Shown here piece after piece: positions 43,708-51,990 of a DNA stretch of 64,000 nt; positions within the stretch are counted from its first letter, which is position 1, and each line of letters starts with the position of its first letter. Both the position numbers and the translations under genes were made by a program. Origin of the DNA: Saccharicrinis sp963677245 (GTDB lineage: Bacteria; Bacteroidota; Bacteroidia; Bacteroidales; Marinilabiliaceae); the NCBI GenBank assembly GCA_963677245.1, contig OY781921.1, forward strand, positions 1 to 64,000, given 5' to 3'. Below the pieces are notes generated by a model. The model did no database searches. It was given only the letters and a program-made list of their open reading frames with translations, and was not told the DNA's origin.

Positions 43708-44034
43708 ATGGATGAGCAAATAGAAGAACAAATAGAAGAGCAAATCGACTTCAAAGCTGAAACTTTAAAGAACCTTGAACAGCTAAACAAAAAGGTTTCA
43801 GAACTAATAAAAGTACAACATAGAGCCGGGACAGGTTTCGACTATGTTAATGCTGCTGAACTAGCCCTATTACTGGGCGAAAGTGTTAAAACCATTTATG
43901 GCAGGGTGTACAATAAACAGATTCCCTTCTATAAACCGGGCGGTAAGATATTACTGTTCAAATTAGATGAAGTGATGGATTGGATTAAATCTGGTCGTCA
44001 TTCTTCCTTGGAGGAAATAAAGAGCAATGTGTAA
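43708..44034 (+). CDS. Excisionase-like helix-turn-helix protein
   Basis: A 108-residue DNA-binding protein. The N-terminus repeats EEQIEEQ; the rest is a MerR/excisionase-type winged helix (FDYVNAAELALLLGESVKTIYGRVYNKQIPFYKPGGKILLFKLDEVMDWI). Such proteins in Bacteroidota mobile elements direct excision or regulate transfer genes. No integrase partner is next to it in this window, so the cognate recombinase may lie beyond 64 kb or the role may be purely regulatory. Confidence 0.78.
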   Translation: MDEQIEEQIEEQIDFKAETLKNLEQLNKKVSELIKVQHRAGTGFDYVNAAELALLLGESVKTIYGRVYNKQIPFYKPGGKILLFKLDEVMDWIKSGRHSSLEEIKSNV

Positions 44035-44069
44035 TTGGTTATATGCAGTTCTAATAATCTATAACTCCA

Positions 44070-44216
44070 ATGAAGGAAAAGAAGGAAAGAAAGGCTCAAG
44101 GTAAAAAACAGGAAATCAGGTTCTCGTTCTTTAAGCTTTTGTTGAAGAAAAAATCACACACTCAAGTTCTGCCGGAGAACCAATTATGTAATCATGTGAA
44201 CATAGTAAAGAAGTAG
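44070..44216 (+). CDS. Small basic ORF (48 aa)
   Basis: A 48-codon ORF starting at ATG 44070 (MKEKKERKAQGKKQEIRFSFF...) that fills the gap between the excisionase-like and DUF4406-like genes and ends 3 bp before the next start. It is very Lys-rich at the N-terminus. Spacing and frame make it plausible as a real small gene of the operon; there is no homology evidence. Confidence 0.4.
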   Translation: MKEKKERKAQGKKQEIRFSFFKLLLKKKSHTQVLPENQLCNHVNIVKK

Positions 44217-44219
44217 AGA

Positions 44220-44555
44220 ATGCCAACTATTTATATATGTGGTGGTGATATACCCCAAAACAGTTCCAAAGGTTTGGTTGATACCGATAAGATAAAAGCC
44301 AAGCTAAAGTCATTGAAATGTGCAGTAGTAAATCCCATTGAGATGCCCTTTGCAAAAATGAGTTGGACTGACAAGCTGGACAACCGTGTTCAGCTTCTAA
44401 AGAAAAGCCAGGCGGTTTATGTTCTGCCCAATTGGAAGGAGAACATTATGTCACGCATAGAGCTGACCGTTGCAATGGATTTAAAGCTGGAAACCATTTT
44501 TCATCCAATGAGCCATAAAGAGATAAAGCAAATAATAACCGCCCTTGACAATTAG
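44220..44555 (+). CDS. DUF4406-like nucleoside deoxyribosyltransferase-fold protein
   Basis: A 111-residue protein of the DUF4406 type, related in fold to nucleoside 2-deoxyribosyltransferases. Seen: IYICGGDIPQ at the start, AVVNPIEMPF, then VYVLPNWKENIMSRIELTVAMDL, the usual order of conserved segments in this family. Common in phages and mobile elements of Bacteroidota; the enzymatic role is not established. It lies in a run of small plus-strand genes before the primase. Confidence 0.75.
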   Translation: MPTIYICGGDIPQNSSKGLVDTDKIKAKLKSLKCAVVNPIEMPFAKMSWTDKLDNRVQLLKKSQAVYVLPNWKENIMSRIELTVAMDLKLETIFHPMSHKEIKQIITALDN

Positions 44556-44623
44556 CACGGTTCAGGCAGGGCTGTTCAAGGGTAGCTCTGCCATTATTTA
44601 GTATCAAACTCAAAAGAACGATT

Positions 44624-45160
44624 ATGCAAACAAAAACAGTAGCAAAAATTAATGATGTAAGTATTGTACTTATTGATGGTGCAGAAAAGCAAGTTCCCAT
44701 AAAGCCTATTTGCGAAGCGTTGGGTATCGACCACAAACGTCAGCTTGATAAAATCAAAAGTGATGAAATTTTAGGTTCAGTTGGGGGCTTGAAGCCCTCA
44801 GTTGGAGCAGACGGAAAACAATACGATATGTTCTGCATCCCCTACATGTATATTTTCGGTTGGTTATTTACAATCAATCCCAAAAACGTAAAAGCTGAAG
44901 CCAAAGAAAATGTAGTTAGGTACAAGCAAGAATGCTATACCTCCCTGTTCAATCATTTCACGGACCAGAGTGAGTTTTTAGAGAAAAAGCAACTTGCCCT
45001 TGAAAAACAAATGGAAGAAGTGGAGCGCATCCGTAGTGATTTTGGCAATGCAAAAAAGCTACTTGATGAAGCCAGAAAAGCATTGAATAAAGTCAAGGAA
45101 ATGACTTTTGAAGAATGGCAAATGAATAAACGACAATTATCAATAGACTTTCCAAACTAA
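44624..45160 (+). CDS. Phage antirepressor N-terminal domain protein (P22_AR_N type)
   Basis: A 178-residue protein whose first ~100 residues match the P22 antirepressor N-terminal domain (VPIKPICEALGIDHKRQLDKIKSDEIL ... DMFCIPYMYIFGWLFTINPKNV), followed by a coiled coil (about 115-165). In phages such proteins relieve repression during induction. Here it probably regulates the mobile element. It is followed 5 bp later by a small gene and then the primase. Confidence 0.83.
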   Translation: MQTKTVAKINDVSIVLIDGAEKQVPIKPICEALGIDHKRQLDKIKSDEILGSVGGLKPSVGADGKQYDMFCIPYMYIFGWLFTINPKNVKAEAKENVVRYKQECYTSLFNHFTDQSEFLEKKQLALEKQMEEVERIRSDFGNAKKLLDEARKALNKVKEMTFEEWQMNKRQLSIDFPN

Positions 45161-45165
45161 ATCAC

Positions 45166-45456
45166 ATGACAGCATTAGCACCTAATACGGTATCGAAGTT
45201 ATTCTATTTCGATAACCGCATAAAGAGTTTCTATGAAAAGAACGGCTACTCCAACATTCCGTTTGATGGCAATAAAATTCTAAAAATGATTGAGGATTCA
45301 CAGTTAGAGTTGAACGAACTCTTTTATAAAATTTGGGGTTCTGACATGGGCTTCCATCTTTTAGATAAGTTTTACGATTTCAGGGGTAATGTGTACGAGT
45401 TCTTTATGAGCCTTGATAGCAACAACCGTGAGTTATTGACAGGAAAAGACTGGTAG
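45166..45456 (+). CDS. Hypothetical protein upstream of primase
   Basis: A 96-residue soluble acidic protein (MTALAPNTVSKLFYFDNRIKSFYEKNGYSNI...) of unknown family. It lies 5 bp after the antirepressor-like gene and 3 bp before the primase start, so it is almost certainly in the same operon. No motif gives a function. Confidence 0.7.
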   Translation: MTALAPNTVSKLFYFDNRIKSFYEKNGYSNIPFDGNKILKMIEDSQLELNELFYKIWGSDMGFHLLDKFYDFRGNVYEFFMSLDSNNRELLTGKDW

Positions 45457-45459
45457 CCG

Positions 45460-48400
45460 ATGGATGCAAAAAGGGTCATAGAGCAAATCAATGATGAAGT
45501 TTACGAGATTGTCTCCAATTTTGTCACTTTAAAAAAGGCAGGGATTAATTACAAAGCTTGTTGTCCGTTTCACAATGAAAAAACGGCTTCATTCAGCGTA
45601 AACCCGGCAAAAGGTATTTTTAAATGCTTTGGTTGTGATAAAGGCGGTAATGCCATTGAGTTTATTAAGGAGCATGAAAATGTTGAATTTAAAGAAGCCG
45701 TTGAAATTGGAGCAAAGCTTTTGAACCTCAATTTTGAATGGAAGAAAAGCACCAATTGGGATGAAGCCAAATTCAAACATGAAGAAAGCCTGAGAATAGC
45801 TTGTAGCATTATTGAGAAGTTCTTTTTGGAACACGTTAATCACAAAGATGCCCAGCAGTACATCAAGGAACGTAAACTTGCTATTCCTGAAAACGGCAGC
45901 TTCAATATTGGTTATGCTCCAACTGACAATGCTCTACTGGCCCATGCAAGAGAAAAAGGATTAAAAACGGAGATACTTGAAGAAATTGGTGTACTCAAAA
46001 GCAATGACAAAGGCGTTTATGACTTTTTTAGAAACCGATTGATATTTCCTGTTTCCAATTCACGAGGTCAGACTATTGCATTCGCTGGGCGTGACCTGAA
46101 TGAAAATCCAAAGGTAAAATACCTGAATACCCCTGAAAGCAGCATCTACATCAAAGGCAATGAGCTGTATGCTTTAAATGTGGCTCGCTTTGCCATTAAA
46201 AATGAAGATAGAGCATATATAGTTGAAGGTTATTCCGATGTGCTTCGGATGCACGATATTGATGTGATAAATACAGTCGCAACGTGCGGAACTGCACTTA
46301 CCAATGCACAAGCAAAGCTCCTGAAAAAATATACCAATAAGGTGACTTTAATTTTCGATGGAGATGCAGCAGGGCTAAGAGCAACCGACCGAAATGCAGA
46401 AATACTCATCAAGAATAAATTTCATGTGTCGGTGGTTTTACTTCCTGAAATGCAAGACCCGGATTCAACATTTACCACCAAAGAGTTATTTCTTCAGCAC
46501 ATCGAGAGCCAGACGGATTACGTAGTATTCAAAACAGAATCGTATGGAGAGAAATTTGCCAATGACCCTGTTAAAAAATCAGAGGCTATTAAGCGCATTG
46601 CTTCACTCATTGCCTGTTACGACAGAACGGACCAGGAAGTGTATCTCGATTTTGTATCGGAACTCATAAAACCCAAGAAAGCATGGCAGGATGCCTTAAA
46701 GGATTATAATCAGCCTACGGAGAAGAAGGTTAAGAAAAAGGAAAACATCAGCGATATTATCAAGCTGAAAAAGGAACAACAGGAGAACCTTCTTACCAAT
46801 CAATTCTATGAAGAAGATGGAGCTTATTGGACGGTGGAAGGCAAGAACCCGAAGCAAATATCAAACTTTACTTTTGAAGCTTTATTCTGTGTGTTTCATA
46901 AAGACCCACAAGGCAGAACTGACCTGAAATATGTCTTACGCCTAATGAGCCAATACGGAAGAAAACGCCTGGCTATTATTTCATCCGATGATTTTTGTAC
47001 TCCTGCATCTTTCAAGAAACAGGTACATCGCCGTCATGGATTCTTTTGGTATGGTAACGATAGCCAGCTTGACAATATTAAAAACGTAAAACTACTTGGA
47101 ATACCCGAAGCTAAAGAGCTGGAGCGTGTAGGTTACAATGAGGATAATCGCTTTTGGGTGTTTGCAAATGGCTTGTACTACAGTAGAAGCTTTCATCCAA
47201 TTGATGAATATGGTATCACTACCCACGCCACACAAATAAACAACATGGATGAATTTGAAAACGTACCTCCTGAAAGTCAGATACGAATTAACGATACCTT
47301 TCATGTACTCAATACCACAGCAGAATTTATCGGTAAGTATGGAAAAGATAAGCTAAAAGAGAATATTAAACACAGCCAGGTTCATCTTCTGCATTTCTTT
47401 TATCTGCCCTATGGCAAGGCTCTTAAAATAGGCAGTTCCGATGGAGGTAATCCATTCAAAGAAAATTCAAAGTATGTGAAGCCAATAAAAGGCAGCAGTT
47501 GGAACTTTGGGAAATGGGCAACCTCAATGAGTAGTGTTTATCCCGGTAATTCGGAATTATTGATTGCTTATTACATAGCAACTGTTTTTAGTGACCTAAT
47601 CTACAAAGCTAATTTCGGGTATTTCCCTTTACTTTTCCTGTTTGGAAAACGCCAATCGGGTAAGAGTACCGCAGCTCGCAGTATCATGTATATGTTCGGC
47701 AAGCCACCGATGGAAGACGGTATCAACCTTGCATCAGGTAGTACAAGTACAGGTATGCAGCGTAGTATGGATTCCACTACGAACCATCCATTTTGGGGGA
47801 ATGAGTATAAGAACAGCATCCATAAAAATACCATTGAAGCCTTAAAAGGTATTGCTGACCGAAACGGAAAATTGACAGGTGTGAAATCGGGAGGCAACGA
47901 AACACGTATTGCAAAGCCCAGGGGTTCGGGTATAATTAGTGGTCAGGATTTGCCAACACAAGACCCTGCTTTATGTAGCCGTAGTTTATTGGGCGAATTT
48001 GATGATACCAATCGGGGTAACTATTCCGATTTAAAATCATTTAAAGAAGCCGAGGAAAGTTTACAGTTTACCAATATTACATGTTCCGTTTTTGATTTTC
48101 GGTATTTGGTTGAAGAACATTACTCAAAAGAGGAACCAGGTGTGAGTTCAGAGGTTATGGATGAACTGACCAGGGAGTACGGCAATGTTGACCGAAGGAC
48201 GGTACTCAATATTTCATCGGTGCTTACGCCAATGAAAATTCTAATGGAGCATTCCGATTTGAAGTTTCCGTTTGATTACAAAGCTGCCAAGCAAGCTTTA
48301 ATTCGCTCTGCAAAACTTACCATATCTGTACAGCATCAAAGTGATGAAGTGGAGCAATACTTTCATGTGCTGCAATCTTTGGTTAACCTGTACAAACTTA

Positions 48401-48681
48401 ACGAGGACGTACATTACAAGATTGTGGTTGGTGAAAACAATAGCAAACAACTTCATCTGAGAGTTGGCTCGATACATGGTTTATACAGAGAACAGGCTCG
48501 GAAAGAAGGATTAACTACACTTGACCAGGCGGTTGTTGGTGAGTACCTGAAGAAACATCGCTCATTTATAGAACATCGCAGGAAAAATGTACTGTTTGGC
48601 AAAAGCCGGACAAGTGCCTACATACTGAATTATGACATGCTCAAAGACCAGGGCATTGAATTGGAAAGGATAACATTATAA
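45460..48681 (+). CDS. CHC2/toprim DNA primase fused to a P-loop ATPase
   Basis: A 1073-residue replication protein. The N-terminus is a DnaG-type CHC2 zinc finger (C35, H38, C56, C59 in CCPFHNEKTASFSV...FKCFGC), followed by the primase core with toprim motifs VEGYSDV (about 253) and DGDAAG (about 300). A ~300-residue middle region follows. The C-terminal part contains a Walker A motif LFGKRQSGKSTAA (about 725) and may be the helicase or loading module. Such fusions let a mobile element prime its own replication. The iteron-like block just downstream (48816-48884) fits a replication origin. Confidence 0.85.
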   Translation: MDAKRVIEQINDEVYEIVSNFVTLKKAGINYKACCPFHNEKTASFSVNPAKGIFKCFGCDKGGNAIEFIKEHENVEFKEAVEIGAKLLNLNFEWKKSTNWDEAKFKHEESLRIACSIIEKFFLEHVNHKDAQQYIKERKLAIPENGSFNIGYAPTDNALLAHAREKGLKTEILEEIGVLKSNDKGVYDFFRNRLIFPVSNSRGQTIAFAGRDLNENPKVKYLNTPESSIYIKGNELYALNVARFAIKNEDRAYIVEGYSDVLRMHDIDVINTVATCGTALTNAQAKLLKKYTNKVTLIFDGDAAGLRATDRNAEILIKNKFHVSVVLLPEMQDPDSTFTTKELFLQHIESQTDYVVFKTESYGEKFANDPVKKSEAIKRIASLIACYDRTDQEVYLDFVSELIKPKKAWQDALKDYNQPTEKKVKKKENISDIIKLKKEQQENLLTNQFYEEDGAYWTVEGKNPKQISNFTFEALFCVFHKDPQGRTDLKYVLRLMSQYGRKRLAIISSDDFCTPASFKKQVHRRHGFFWYGNDSQLDNIKNVKLLGIPEAKELERVGYNEDNRFWVFANGLYYSRSFHPIDEYGITTHATQINNMDEFENVPPESQIRINDTFHVLNTTAEFIGKYGKDKLKENIKHSQVHLLHFFYLPYGKALKIGSSDGGNPFKENSKYVKPIKGSSWNFGKWATSMSSVYPGNSELLIAYYIATVFSDLIYKANFGYFPLLFLFGKRQSGKSTAARSIMYMFGKPPMEDGINLASGSTSTGMQRSMDSTTNHPFWGNEYKNSIHKNTIEALKGIADRNGKLTGVKSGGNETRIAKPRGSGIISGQDLPTQDPALCSRSLLGEFDDTNRGNYSDLKSFKEAEESLQFTNITCSVFDFRYLVEEHYSKEEPGVSSEVMDELTREYGNVDRRTVLNISSVLTPMKILMEHSDLKFPFDYKAAKQALIRSAKLTISVQHQSDEVEQYFHVLQSLVNLYKLNEDVHYKIVVGENNSKQLHLRVGSIHGLYREQARKEGLTTLDQAVVGEYLKKHRSFIEHRRKNVLFGKSRTSAYILNYDMLKDQGIELERITL

Positions 48682-49033
48682 AATACAAAACTATGCAGTT
48701 TTACTTTAGCTATGGTATTAAAGCAAAAACCGTCCTCATTTCCTCAATCTCTATGAGGATAGATATTAATAGATTGATATTTAATATTATATACTTTTTT
48801 ACTCTAAAAATAAGTGAGGACGGCTGAGGGATGAACGAGGGATAAATGAGGGACGAGTGAGGGAAAAACGGCTCTCGTCCCTCACTTGTCCTCATTGTCC
48901 TCATTTTATTTTGTTGATAATAAGCGAGATAAGTAAAAAGTGAGGGATGAGGACGGTTTTATAAAATTACCATAGCCCACAGAAAAGCATTTAGAAAAAT
49001 CAAAATAGCATTAATTAAACATATTTGCATCGA
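48682..49033. repeat. Iteron-like GAGGGA repeats and inverted repeat downstream of primase
   Basis: A ~350-bp non-coding stretch. Four GAGGGA hexamers start at 48826, 48837, 48848 and 48859, exactly 11 bp apart, preceded by GAGGA at 48816. They are followed by an inverted copy, TGAGGGACGAG (48847-48857) against CTCGTCCCTCA (48874-48884), and more TCCTCA units. Phased direct repeats next to a primase suggest a replication origin or a regulator-binding array. Confidence 0.6.
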
Positions 49034-49924
49034 ATGAAAAAGAACGATAACGTACAGAAAAACAATAATATTCACGACAATTTCTTTAAAAGCCTCTTTT
49101 CAGTAAAAGAGAATCTTGCCGATTTGCTTCACGGCTCTTTACCTAAAGATGTTTTGCAAGGACTTAAAATTGAAAGTCTGGAGTACGACCCAACCGAATA
49201 TGTTGACCAGGAGCTTGCACCGTATTTCAAAGATATTTCGTGCAATATGCTGTTTGGTCATACGGATATTAAAGTCTCTTTGCTGTACGAACACAAAAGC
49301 TATCCTGATAAAAACATACACCTACAGTTGTTGCGATACATTCTTAATGTTTGGGAGAACCAGGTAGCTAATAAGCAAAAACTGACACCTGTCATAACTA
49401 TGGTGTTTTATCATGGCAAACGAAAATGGACTGATTCGGGTTTTGTTCAGGTTCCGGAGGTGCTTAAACGCTTTGTACCTTTATTTGATTATGCCCTATT
49501 CGATACAAAAGATATTGAAGACTATGCCATCATACGGCATTTTAAACGACCAAGTGTAAAGGTGGCTGTATGGTTTATGAAACGGAGCGATAACCTGATT
49601 GGTTTTATCCAAAACAATCCTGATTTGGCTCGGCAGATGTTCAGTCAGTTGAAGGAAATTGACGAAACAATCTTTCAGAAAATAGCGTTATATTTGTACA
49701 AGGTTTCTGATATGGAATCAGATAAAATTGATGAGATTATGGAAACAGTTTCAGTACAAACAAAAGATGCTTTTGCCGAGGCAAGGCGTGAATTGGAATC
49801 ATCAGCTGTAAAGCGGATTGCAGTTAATATGATTAATGAAGGTGCTACAGATGAGTATATCTGTAAAATGACCGGATTAAGCTCAAAGCAGGTTGAGCAG
49901 CTGCGTAAAGAAAACTCGCATTAA
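49034..49924 (+). CDS. Rpn-family (YhgA-like) nuclease/putative transposase
   Basis: A protein of about 296 residues of the Rpn/Transposase_31 family (PD-(D/E)XK fold), which promotes recombination through DNA nicking in characterised relatives. Seen: HDNFFKSLFSVKENLADLLHGSLP, the acidic KDISCNMLFG segment followed by VSLLYEHKSYPDKNIHLQLLRYI (the catalytic E...xK region of the family), and a C-terminal helical tail ending in a helix-turn-helix-like TDEYICKMTGLSSKQVEQLR. I prefer ATG 49034 over the TTG nine bases earlier. A terminator follows directly. Confidence 0.83.
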   Translation: MKKNDNVQKNNNIHDNFFKSLFSVKENLADLLHGSLPKDVLQGLKIESLEYDPTEYVDQELAPYFKDISCNMLFGHTDIKVSLLYEHKSYPDKNIHLQLLRYILNVWENQVANKQKLTPVITMVFYHGKRKWTDSGFVQVPEVLKRFVPLFDYALFDTKDIEDYAIIRHFKRPSVKVAVWFMKRSDNLIGFIQNNPDLARQMFSQLKEIDETIFQKIALYLYKVSDMESDKIDEIMETVSVQTKDAFAEARRELESSAVKRIAVNMINEGATDEYICKMTGLSSKQVEQLRKENSH

Positions 49925-49947
49925 AAAACGAAAAGCAATATAATTTC

Positions 49948-49979
49948 AACCCGGTATCAGTTAAGGTATCGGGTTTTTT
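49948..49979 (+). terminator. Rho-independent terminator after the Rpn-like gene
   Basis: Stem AACCCGGTA (49948-49956) / TATCGGGTT (49967-49975) with one G-T pair, a 10-nt loop and a run of T to 49979, 24 bp behind the stop of the Rpn-like gene. Confidence 0.8.
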
Positions 49980-50110
49980 ATTGCCTTATTTTTCCATTTA
50001 TTGCCTTTTGAATATTACTTTTGTATAGATAATAACATAAAACTGAAAATTTGATATAAACAAAAAAGGAAGCGAATATATAACTTTAAAATATTAAGAC
50101 TTAATCTCTT

Positions 50111-50212
50111 AACAATCGAAAATCGCCAAATTTTAATTGCAGTAAAGAGAGTAGGTACGGGCGTGGTCTGTACTACTTTACTGCGTGGGTGTTTGGCGAT
50201 ACCTCGATTGTT
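50111..50212. other. Nested multi-stem palindrome (102 bp)
   Basis: Four stems nest around one axis: AACAATCGA 50111-50119 with TCGATTGTT 50204-50212; CGCCAAA 50124-50130 with TTTGGCG 50192-50198; GCAGTAAA 50139-50146 with TTTACTGC 50177-50184; and GTAG(G)TAC 50151-50158 with GTACTAC 50170-50176. The tip is GGGCGTGGTCT. It lies between a terminator and the start of the next gene and could be a structured RNA, a folded single-strand origin or a recombination or transfer site. Confidence 0.75.
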
Positions 50213-50253
50213 GGTGGTTGCAGTGCCACGCTTCTTTTTTAATCCGATTCAGA

Positions 50254-50562
50254 ATGAAAGATTTATATGTTTGGTTACAAAGAGAGGTAAATGAATCGCT
50301 AGAGTTATTGGATAATGAAATCATAAAAGATGGAGCTGATGAAATTGTCTTTTCTTCCAGTAGAGAGTTCCTGATTAAAAGCAAAGATGTCTTAAATAGA
50401 TTGGTTGACCTGTTATCTAAATACGACTTGGATATAATGAAGCTGATAAATTTGATTGCCAAGCTAAAAACCGAGGGTAATGATGCCGATGAAGATGCCA
50501 TCATTCAATCCATGATTCTGAAAATGTTGGAAACAAGCTCTTTGGAAACCAAATCTCGCTAA
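50254..50562 (+). CDS. Hypothetical helical protein
   Basis: About 102 residues from ATG 50254 (MKDLYVWLQREVNESLELLDNEI...); the frame extends upstream into the palindrome but that part is an unlikely start. Entirely helical and acidic, with heptad-like spacing, so a small coiled-coil protein. No family. It follows the 102-bp nested hairpin by ~40 bp, so its leader may include that structure. Confidence 0.6.
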   Translation: MKDLYVWLQREVNESLELLDNEIIKDGADEIVFSSSREFLIKSKDVLNRLVDLLSKYDLDIMKLINLIAKLKTEGNDADEDAIIQSMILKMLETSSLETKSR

Positions 50563-50612
50563 ATTTTTCTATCTTTATATAGCTAATTGTCAAGGGTATA
50601 ATGTTTTAAATT

Positions 50613-51074
50613 ATGCCCAATATATTTTCCAATTCATTAAAAATGAGCCTCCTATCGGGGCTTTTCGTGTTTGTAGCCCTTTGTGGTTTTACTATTTATT
50701 TCGTTATTCTTTGTTTTGCTCTTTGCAATACTCAGGTAATACGGTGGTATTCTCATAGTATTACCTACTATTTTCAAAAGCAGCCTTCTATTTCATTAAA
50801 ATATCTCAAATCAGCCTCCAAAATCCCACATATCTCGGTGAGTTGGCAACAATTATTTGAATGCTTGATAAACCATCTAAAAAGTCTTCTTTATTTTTTT
50901 CAACATTCAAAAAAGTATTTAAAATATTGTCTTAAAGTCCTCAAAAGCAGTCTGTATAAGCTAAAAAGTATTCAAAAGCCTTCTAAAGCTGTTGAAATAT
51001 ACTCTACAAGCCTACTTCACTTAATATTTAAGTTGCGTTATCGCTCATTTTTCAACCCAAATCCAACGCTATGA
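50613..51074 (+). CDS. Possible membrane protein, weakly supported
   Basis: A 153-codon frame with a hydrophobic N-terminal segment (about 14-40) and a very basic, Ser/Tyr/Leu-rich remainder. Composition is odd, and a stem-loop with a T-run (AGCCTC/GGGGCT, near 50646-50662) falls inside its start, which argues against translation. In favour: it ends in an ATGA overlap with the next start (51071). It may be real or a by-product of AT-rich DNA. Confidence 0.35.
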   Translation: MPNIFSNSLKMSLLSGLFVFVALCGFTIYFVILCFALCNTQVIRWYSHSITYYFQKQPSISLKYLKSASKIPHISVSWQQLFECLINHLKSLLYFFQHSKKYLKYCLKVLKSSLYKLKSIQKPSKAVEIYSTSLLHLIFKLRYRSFFNPNPTL

Positions 51075-51304
51075 TAGTACGCAGAACCATATTAAAGCAG
51101 GATTTGGTTAAGAAACTTTATCCTGATAGTATTTCCATAAAATCGGCAATGCAGCAGCTCCGAAACGAAATTGATGTTTGCCCGGCACTCAAGCAACAAA
51201 TTGAATTGGCAGGAAATTCCAAACGCCACTATTACAACAAACAACAACTTCTTTTAATCTTGGAACACTTTTGTATAACACTTGAAGAATTTGAACAGCT
51301 ATGA
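51071..51304 (+). CDS. DUF4248-like small protein
   Basis: A 77-residue protein (MIVRRTILKQDLVKKLYPDSISIKSAMQQLRNEIDVCPALKQQIEL...) resembling the small DUF4248-type proteins of Bacteroidota mobile elements, where a helix-turn-helix-like fold is likely. It overlaps the next gene by four bases (ATGA at 51301). Function is unknown; association with mobile elements supports a regulatory or DNA-binding role. Confidence 0.62.
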   Translation: MIVRRTILKQDLVKKLYPDSISIKSAMQQLRNEIDVCPALKQQIELAGNSKRHYYNKQQLLLILEHFCITLEEFEQL

Positions 51305-51648
51305 TGTATTTCTCAGGCATAACTAATATTGAACAAGCCAAACTACGTTATCGAAAATTAGCAAAGCAACTACACCCTGATGCCGGAGGAACTGCTGTTG
51401 AATTTCAAAACATGATGAATGAATACCAATCCTTGCTTCTAAAGCTTCAGCAAAGAAACAATCGCTCCAATAAACCCAAACAAGCATCACTAGAAAAAGA
51501 GCTAATAAGCGACTTAGGTCAGATTGCCAAAGTCTTGATAAAAAAGCAAGTGCCACAAAATTACCTACGGCAGAAAATGCAAACAACGGATTCTCCATTA
51601 AAGAAAGGTCTGTTTATGAATATTGTGAATTTATTAGATAGCCTTTAG
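51301..51648 (+). CDS. J-domain protein (DnaJ-like)
   Basis: A 115-residue protein with a recognisable J-domain: helix II KLRYRKLAKQLHPDAGGTAVEFQNMMNEYQSLL contains the essential HPD motif (LHPDAGG). J-domains stimulate DnaK ATPase. There is no Gly/Phe or zinc-finger region, so this is a minimal type III J-protein, perhaps recruiting host DnaK to element replication proteins. It begins in the overlap with the preceding gene and closes this small operon. Confidence 0.78.
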   Translation: MMYFSGITNIEQAKLRYRKLAKQLHPDAGGTAVEFQNMMNEYQSLLLKLQQRNNRSNKPKQASLEKELISDLGQIAKVLIKKQVPQNYLRQKMQTTDSPLKKGLFMNIVNLLDSL

Positions 51649-51704
51649 TAAACTTTTTCGTTCTATTCTTTAAGGATTTACGGCAAACAACAATGTTAAT
51701 CAAC

Positions 51705-51733
51705 TTGTCAATTCAAGTTTTTTTATATATTTG
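51705..51733 (+). promoter_or_regulatory. Bacteroidota-type promoter of the restriction operon
   Basis: TATATTTG at 51726-51733 matches the TAnnTTTG -7 box exactly, with a TTG (51705-51707) 18 bp upstream as the -33 element. It lies 38 bp before the XRE regulator start and would transcribe the regulator and the type I operon behind it. Confidence 0.6.
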
Positions 51734-51769
51734 ATAGCATATTGATGATTTCTTAATTAGACTATCAAA
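51730..51769 (+). promoter_or_regulatory. Operator-like inverted repeat overlapping the -7 box
   Basis: TTTGATAG (51730-51737) and CTATCAAA (51762-51769) form a perfect 8-bp inverted repeat with a 24-bp spacer. The left arm overlaps the -7 box and the right arm sits two bases before the ATG of the XRE regulator. This is where an autoregulating control protein would bind. Confidence 0.55.
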
Positions 51770-51771
51770 GA

Positions 51772-51984
51772 ATGGAAGAAAATAGCGTTTCTATTAGTGA
51801 AAGAATTAAGTATTGGAGAAATGAGAAAGGCTTAACACAAGACGCTTTGTCTAAGCTTGCAGACATACCATATACGACTCTTGCGAAAATTGAGAGTGAT
51901 GTTGTAAAACGTCCCTCAATCCAAACAATTATGAAAATAGCAAAGGGTTTAGGTGTAACTATTGATGAATTGATTAACGAGTAA
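51772..51984 (+). CDS. XRE-family regulator preceding type I R-M genes
   Basis: A 70-residue Cro/C1-type helix-turn-helix protein (SERIKYWRNEKGLTQDALSKLADIPYTTLAKIESDVVKRPSIQTIMKIAKGLG). Its size and position directly upstream of hsdM resemble the controller proteins of restriction-modification systems, which delay restriction until the genome is methylated. An inverted repeat spanning its own promoter supports autoregulation. It is separated from hsdM by only 6 bp. Confidence 0.85.
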   Translation: MEENSVSISERIKYWRNEKGLTQDALSKLADIPYTTLAKIESDVVKRPSIQTIMKIAKGLGVTIDELINE

Positions 51985-51990
51985 AACAAG

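Noticed and set aside
48710..48904. Minus-strand 64-codon ORF over the GAGGGA repeats
   Set aside because: Its PSFIPQPSSLIF-like sequence is just the translation of the repeat block.
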